Shown piece by piece: positions 59,243-64,000 of a DNA stretch of 64,000 nucleotides. The notes below the pieces were generated by a model. It did not search any database. It saw nothing but the letters and a program-made list of their open reading frames with translations, and was not told where the DNA came from. This stretch comes from Apoderus coryli (taxonomy: Eukaryota; Arthropoda; Insecta; Coleoptera; Attelabidae): positions 30,147,715 to 30,211,714 of the forward strand of contig OU452200.1 in NCBI GenBank assembly GCA_911728435.2, given 5' to 3'. Positions within the stretch are counted from its first letter, which is position 1. Each line of letters starts with the position of its first letter. Both the position numbers and the translations under genes were made by a program.

Positions 59243-59718
59243 ACCGAGGTGAATGTACCGGATCGGGTCGGTATATCCTAGTATTACTAGATTTATAGAA
59301 TTGGTTTACAAATTTTGATATATACGTAAAGATAAGTAAATATAATCCGCTCCTGATATCCTTTGTCTTGTTCAAAACTTCCATATAATTATTTAAAGCA
59401 GGTACAGCATAAAATATGTTAAAAGTTTTGTCGCTCTAATATGAGATAGGTTTACCTCCATATTATACTGCACATTTATTAGTAAAAGTTAGAAGTTTTC
59501 GTTTCAGCTTACGAGTAAAATACGAACAAATCAAGTTAACATATTATGCATAGAGAAACTAAAATTGAAGAATTCATCATACATCATTTTCCTCTGTAAG
59601 ATAATTCAGATTCTATAATATACACTCTGTCCATGAAAAGAATGGGATAGCATTGAAAATCGTAGGAATTACAATGTCGGTTAAATTAGAGAAAAGTTGT
59701 ACAATTTAAACACCTCTT
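59243..59718. other. Spacer
   Basis: Holds an eroded TACACTCTGTCC end near 59623 that may be the outer end of the following foldback. Nothing else recognised. Confidence 0.4.
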
Positions 59719-60401
59719 GAAATGGGTTTTTCAAAGAGTAACCTTAGCCGTTTTCGAGAATTTTTGCAATTTTAGTATTTATTTATTTCTGACATTATTT
59801 TTACAGATATAAAAAAATTAAAAGCACTTCCTTATTGTTACTTTTTGAGGAGAAAAAGATAGTTTGTAAAAATTTTCACAACGACGTTTCGTTTTTGAAA
59901 AACCATCATCCAATTTGTTTTTTTAAATACGGCCGTGGATTTTTTCAAAAAGCACAAAAATTTAAACTAAATTTAAAAAACTGCGTACAGAATAAAATGT
60001 TGTACTGAGACAGAAATAAATTGTCAAATAATAATAAATCATTGTGCGTAACGACGAAAGAATGTTTTTGCAAAACCTACACTACACTGCATGCAGTCAG
60101 TTAAGAGCCAAACTATGGAGATTTTTCTTGAATAAGTTTAAATAACAGCTAAATATACCGAAAACTTGTTTAAACCATTACGTGTATACATCACCTATTG
60201 TTAAATTGAAAAAGTTTAACAATAAAAAATAAAACGTTTAGTGAAAATTTGTAAACGCTATCTTTTTCTCCTCAAATAGTAACAATGAGGAATTGCTTTT
60301 CATTTTTTTTTTATATCTGTAAAAATACTGTCAGAAATAAATAAAAACAAATATCGCAAAAAATCGATTTTTCTTACTTAACTTTTGAAAAACCCATTTA
60401 A
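59719..60401. mobile_element. Foldback element, ~160-bp arms, hammerhead-like motif inside
   Basis: 59719-59879 pairs with 60241-60401: GAAATGGGTTTTTCAAA, TTTATTTATTTCTGACA, TTTTTACAGATATAAAAAAA and TTTGAGGAGAAAAAGATAG recur inverted. The spacer starts with a minus-strand string (59883-59913) GGATGATGGTTTTTCAAAAACGAAACGTC, i.e. a core-like box, hairpin and GAAACGTC. No coding sequence. Confidence 0.75.
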
Positions 60402-61092
60402 AGGGTATAGTTATAATCAACCATACCATATCATATATAATATACATATAACTATAATATTATAGACAACAGATTGTTTCCAAGTATTTACTCAAAGCTA
60501 AATATTGAGGAACTACGATATGTAGAGTTTTGGATTGAATATTAACATTGCGACAGCATTAGTTCTGTTGCAAATTGGGATCTGGTTTTTTATACTTGAA
60601 TTCATTAATATGACCTGAGGAGTCCATTCTCACAGTGGAGTGCAATGTTATAACGAAGCAAACAAACACAATTTTATATTGAAAATTCAATTACACTTTT
60701 TACAATGGGTACAATGTTTGGAAAGTATATATCTTTATCATCAGTCAGTTACTATTTTTTTAATTGTTGAAGAGAATTTTTCAATCCAGATCTAATATTT
60801 TTTTTATTTTTCAAGAAACGAATTCCAAATAATTATTTACAAAACTTACAGATAGTAGAACTATAGTAATTCTTTTCATATTTTACATAGCTCCTAATTC
60901 AGAGTAATTTCTATTAATACTTTAATATTATCTTTTCTATTTTCAAGCAGCGAAGTCCATTGTAAACTACTAACTGCAAACAATTACCTACGTCCAGATA
61001 ATCCAATTTTTTAAGCAAATAATACGTTTAGGTATAGAGCCATGACATCCGTTCGAAGCATACTCTTTCAGAATACAGGGTGTTCCATTCTC
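60402..61092. other. Spacer with dispersed block and decayed hammerhead-like motif
   Basis: The AGTCCATTCTCACAGTGGAG block is at 60619-60647. A mariner-type TACAGGGTGTTCC end at 61074 abuts the next LINE relic. Otherwise AT-rich. Confidence 0.45.
60709..60748 (-). ncRNA. Degenerate hammerhead-like motif
   Basis: Minus strand CTGATGATAAAG ... CTTTCCAAACATTGTA. CTGATGA, a short stem II and triplet GTA remain; the second box is CAAA and stem I is lost. Confidence 0.4.
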
Positions 61093-62025
61093 ATTTTGCT
61101 AGATTTTTCGTAGGCTTTTGACACGACAACATTAACATAGTGTTGCTAATAAACTAATTAATTCGGAGCTTTCAAACCTATTTCAGAAAGTCATAGTCTG
61201 GAATTAAATCCGAATAAATCATTCATATAATGTTATTTGGAAATAAAAACCGTGTAACATTTTTTGAATAATATTAATCATTCTGAACTTCCTATTTCAA
61301 TTCTGCAAAAAACCTTGGAATAATTATATCGGTTCAGATTTGCAAAGGTCGTATTTTCCAATTAAATTTTTATACTCCAACACGCGTATCTTAAACAGTA
61401 GTCAAGGAAAAAAAATATGTGATTCATGTGTACTATCTCATCCTCAACTATTGTGATTTTATTTATGGCCCCTGTCTAAATTATTTTCACCACAAGCGAA
61501 TTGAAATTGTTCAAAATACATGTTTTAGGTGGATTTATGATTCCAATTTAAATTGGTTAACTTTGGAAAACCGTTAGCCATTTCACCTGGGTACTGTTAA
61601 CATTCTGCATTCTGACAGCTCTCCCACATCTACAAAAAACAGACTCGTTTTGGGAACGTCCATACATCAACTTATCATAAGATATCCTAAGAAACTGCCG
61701 CGGCATCATACTGCTTTGTTTAATAGAACTTCCATTTTATATCAATTTATACAATTCATTATTTAGGATCACATTGCATTGGTACAAATTGATAGTCTTG
61801 AAGGGTTTAGGAACATGCTCGCAAGAAACCAGTTACATTGTAACTACGACTATCAAAATATTTAAATTATCACTATGTAATTATTGTAATATAAATATTT
61901 ATTGTCAACTCTCTCATTATTTTTTTTTTGTTCAAGTGTCATTTTTCTAGCTGTGATTTGGTTAAGTACAATAGCCGTTTGCTCTAGACTTTGCCAAATT
62001 TAATAATAATAATAAACAATAATCA
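61093..62025 (+). mobile_element. Decayed LINE 3' part, related to the LINE at 1-1264
   Basis: Broken frames read ILLDFS, stop, AFDT (RT motif A, ~61096); LELNPNKS and MLFGNKN (~61198-61245); IKFLYSNTRILNSS (~61360-61400); YCDFIYGPCLNYFHHKRIEI and VQNTCFRWIY (~61448-61540), matching the CDAVYGPCL and LMQNSCIRLI blocks of the first LINE. Motifs B and C are missing between the first two pieces, so there is an internal deletion. The 3' UTR ends in AATTTAATAATAATAATAA at ~62005-62023. Confidence 0.8.
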
Positions 62026-62523
62026 TAAATGACTTTTTTGCATAAAAAAATACATAGTTAAAAAAAATTGAGAACAAATAATCTAAGAAAAATCAGATGC
62101 CAAAATGGCGCAAACAGTATTTATTTAATTATTTAAATTTAACATTTATTTTATTGTTATGTTTTTCTTAATAAACTCCATTTATTTATACTATTATTAT
62201 AATTTTACAAGACAATATCTCTATAATAATAATATGTATTCATAGCATAATAAGTTTATAAAGTTGTTTAATGATGTATGTTAATCGAACATACGAGTAC
62301 ATAAGATGTGTGAAATACATATTTACAATCTAGAAAAATTTCTTTAACAGGTTTTCCGGTTATAGATTTATAATAAATTTAATGCTGAATTTATAGAACA
62401 GAAAGATATATTAATACAAATTATCATAAAAAATATACTGATTTATGTTTTCAATAAACATTAATGAAACAATAATCAACACGAAGCCTTAAGAGAGAAA
62501 TTTTACTGTTAATTGTCCACATA
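62026..62523. other. AT-rich spacer
   Basis: Nothing recognised. Confidence 0.45.
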
Positions 62524-62525
62524 TA

Positions 62526-64000
62526 CAGGGTGGTCCAACGAAAAGTTTGCACCTAGCTTTTCTCTTTTTTTTGTAGTCGAATGCGAAAATGCTCGGACAC
62601 GTCGATTCTGCTTTTGAGGGGGACACATTTTAAACATATTTTTCGATCTGCGCCTTTAACCCCCTAGCGGGGGTGAGTAACAACCCTAAAATTTTAAATG
62701 GAAAGAGGGGTCTAATGACATATCATTTGAAAGGACACAAAATTGTCTTTCTAATGATACCCTATTTGTCGAATTTTACTAAAACAGTTAATACGAAAAC
62801 GACTTTAAAGACATTAAGCCGATAATTTTGGTATTAATGAGAAATACAAATAAGTTTTAATTATTACGACTGAAAACAACTACAATCATTTCTAAATTAT
62901 TTACTTTGAAGAAAAACGGGATTTCAAAAACACTATCTTATTTATCAGAACTAAATTCCTCACTAATCGTTTGCGTTTTTTGTTGAAATAAAAACTGCAG
63001 ATACGTGTAGGAAAAGAATTTACACCGTTTATTTTAGTCTTTTCATTGATTCAGTTTGGTTGCTTCTCAAGTTATTTTACTTTTACCGTACAAAATGATT
63101 TATTCCATTCTAGAACGAGTTGAAATTGTTAAACTTTATTTTCAAAATAATAGTAGTGCTAGACTTACGGCTCGCTTATTTAATGAGAGACATCCCGATA
63201 AAAATGTGAATGATGTGTACGTTGGCAAGTTAGTTAAAAAGTTTGTAGATACCGGATCTGTCTGTAATGTAAAACACCAGCCGCAGAAACCGATCAGAAA
63301 TGAAGCTGTGGAAGTCGCTGTTTTAGGGCATGTTGAAATGGATCATAGTCAAAGTACCCGTCAACTAGCTGAAGCCTCAGGTGTCTCCCGTTCGTCCATA
63401 ATACGAATTTTAAAAGCGTACAAATTTCATCCGTACAAAATCAAATTAGTACAGGAACTAAATGAGGATGATCCTGATAGAAGGCTGCAATTTTGTGAAG
63501 CAATGAGCCAGCGTTTAATTGAAGATCCGCAATTATTATTTAACATTTGTTTTTCCGACGAATGCACATTTTATTTGAATGGAGCTGTAAATAGGCACAA
63601 TTGCCGTTACTGGGATGACAGTAACCCACATTTATTCCGTGAGGTTCATACCCAGTATCCTCAAAAAATAAACGTCTGGTGTGGCATATTAGGAAATCAT
63701 ATTATAGGACCATTTTTTATTCCTGGAAATTTAACTGGTGAAGTGTACCTAAACATGCTTGAAGACACAATTGATCCTTTAATAACACAAATAATAGAAG
63801 ATGACCAAAATCATACTGCTGATCGGCTTTATTTCCAGCAAGATGGAGCACCTCCGCACTATGTGGCTCCTGTAAGACAGTTCTTAGATGACCGGTTCCC
63901 TGGACGGTGGATTGGAAGGAGGGGCCCAATTGAATGGCCTGCCAGGTCACCGGATTTATCGCCTTTAGACTTTTTTCTTTGGGGGCACTTAAAAAATAAA
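62526..64000 (+). mobile_element. DD41D transposon copy 2 (3' truncated by window edge)
   Basis: Starts CAGGGTGGTCC after TA at 62524-62525. Every coordinate equals copy 1 plus 59596, so no indels separate the copies. Differences I can see: three in the left TIR (equivalent to 2957, 2979, 3012) and two in the coding region. The right part and right TIR lie beyond the window. Confidence 0.95.
63095..64000 (+). CDS. DD41D transposase, copy 2 (302 codons visible, 3' partial)
   Basis: The frame opens at ATG 63095 (MIYSILERVEIVKLYF) and is unbroken to the window end. All three catalytic Asp residues (FSDECTF, QQDGAPPHY, SPLDFFLWG) fall inside the visible part. Relative to copy 1 there are two amino-acid changes: REVY to REVH before TQYPQ, and GPLF to GPFF before IPG. 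The last ~55 residues and stop are outside. The minus-strand frame 63717-63950 is a shadow. Confidence 0.95.
   Translation, partial: MIYSILERVEIVKLYFQNNSSARLTARLFNERHPDKNVNDVYVGKLVKKFVDTGSVCNVKHQPQKPIRNEAVEVAVLGHVEMDHSQSTRQLAEASGVSRSSIIRILKAYKFHPYKIKLVQELNEDDPDRRLQFCEAMSQRLIEDPQLLFNICFSDECTFYLNGAVNRHNCRYWDDSNPHLFREVHTQYPQKINVWCGILGNHIIGPFFIPGNLTGEVYLNMLEDTIDPLITQIIEDDQNHTADRLYFQQDGAPPHYVAPVRQFLDDRFPGRWIGRRGPIEWPARSPDLSPLDFFLWGHLKNK

Noticed and set aside
1..64000. CRISPR arrays, bacterial operons, ribosome binding sites, phage genes
   Set aside because: Sequence is eukaryotic transposon-rich DNA; no regularly spaced repeats or prokaryotic gene structure seen.

Overview
This window looks like non-genic euchromatin or heterochromatin of an arthropod, most likely an insect. 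The sequence is strongly AT-rich, has no operon-like gene packing, and is a mosaic of eukaryotic transposable elements: Tc1/mariner, hAT, copia, several non-LTR (LINE) clades, a tRNA-like SINE-type repeat and many foldback/MITE elements. I cannot name the species from the sequence. I found no convincing host gene exon, rRNA or functional tRNA. Apart from the transposase and the reverse transcriptase listed below, the long open frames are either shadows or decayed transposon pieces.

Layout. 0-1.3 kb: the 3' end of a young LINE with an uninterrupted RT frame and an (ATT)n tail. 2.9-5.0 kb: a complete DD41D mariner-type transposon with ~350 bp terminal inverted repeats (TIRs) and an intact 357-aa transposase. 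A second, ~99.7% identical copy enters at 62.5 kb and is cut by the window end. 6.6-7 kb: a deleted Tc1. 11.5-12.6 kb: a SINE-like repeat and a palindromic MITE. 14.5-16 kb: minus-strand LINE tails and a near-perfect 70-bp palindrome. 18.8-20.8 kb: two foldback elements. 21.7 kb: a mariner DD34D relic. 25.3 kb: a LINE RNase H relic. 29.2-30.5 kb: a DD34E transposon relic with iterated TIRs. 31.4 kb: a jockey/I-like RT relic. 34.6-36.6 kb: a second, decayed DD41D element with long TIRs. 36.9-41.3 kb: foldbacks and duplicated blocks. 43.4-44.6 kb: two head-to-head RT relics. 45.3-46.2 kb: a hAT element with a perfect 8-bp target duplication. 47.6-49.2 kb: a copia polyprotein relic. 54.8-55.5 kb: a 655-bp foldback. 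57.4-58.6 kb: a scrambled DD41D element. 58.8-59.2 kb: a second SINE-like copy. 59.7-60.4 kb: a further foldback. 61.1-62.0 kb: a decayed LINE related to the first one.

The most interesting pattern cuts across these parts. Motifs with the hammerhead ribozyme core (CTGATGA, hairpin, GAAAC) recur through the window. Two of them, at 1.81 kb and 9.86 kb on the minus strand, can form all three helices with a proper cleavage triplet. Degenerate relatives lie at 19.2, 38.6, 55.3 and 60.7 kb. A sister form (core, hairpin, CGAAACGTT) sits in the spacer of at least four different long inverted repeats (18.8, 36.9, 37.9 and 59.7 kb). This suggests one or more ribozyme-bearing foldback retroelement families, perhaps remnants of Penelope-like or retrozyme-like elements, although no Penelope coding sequence was seen here.
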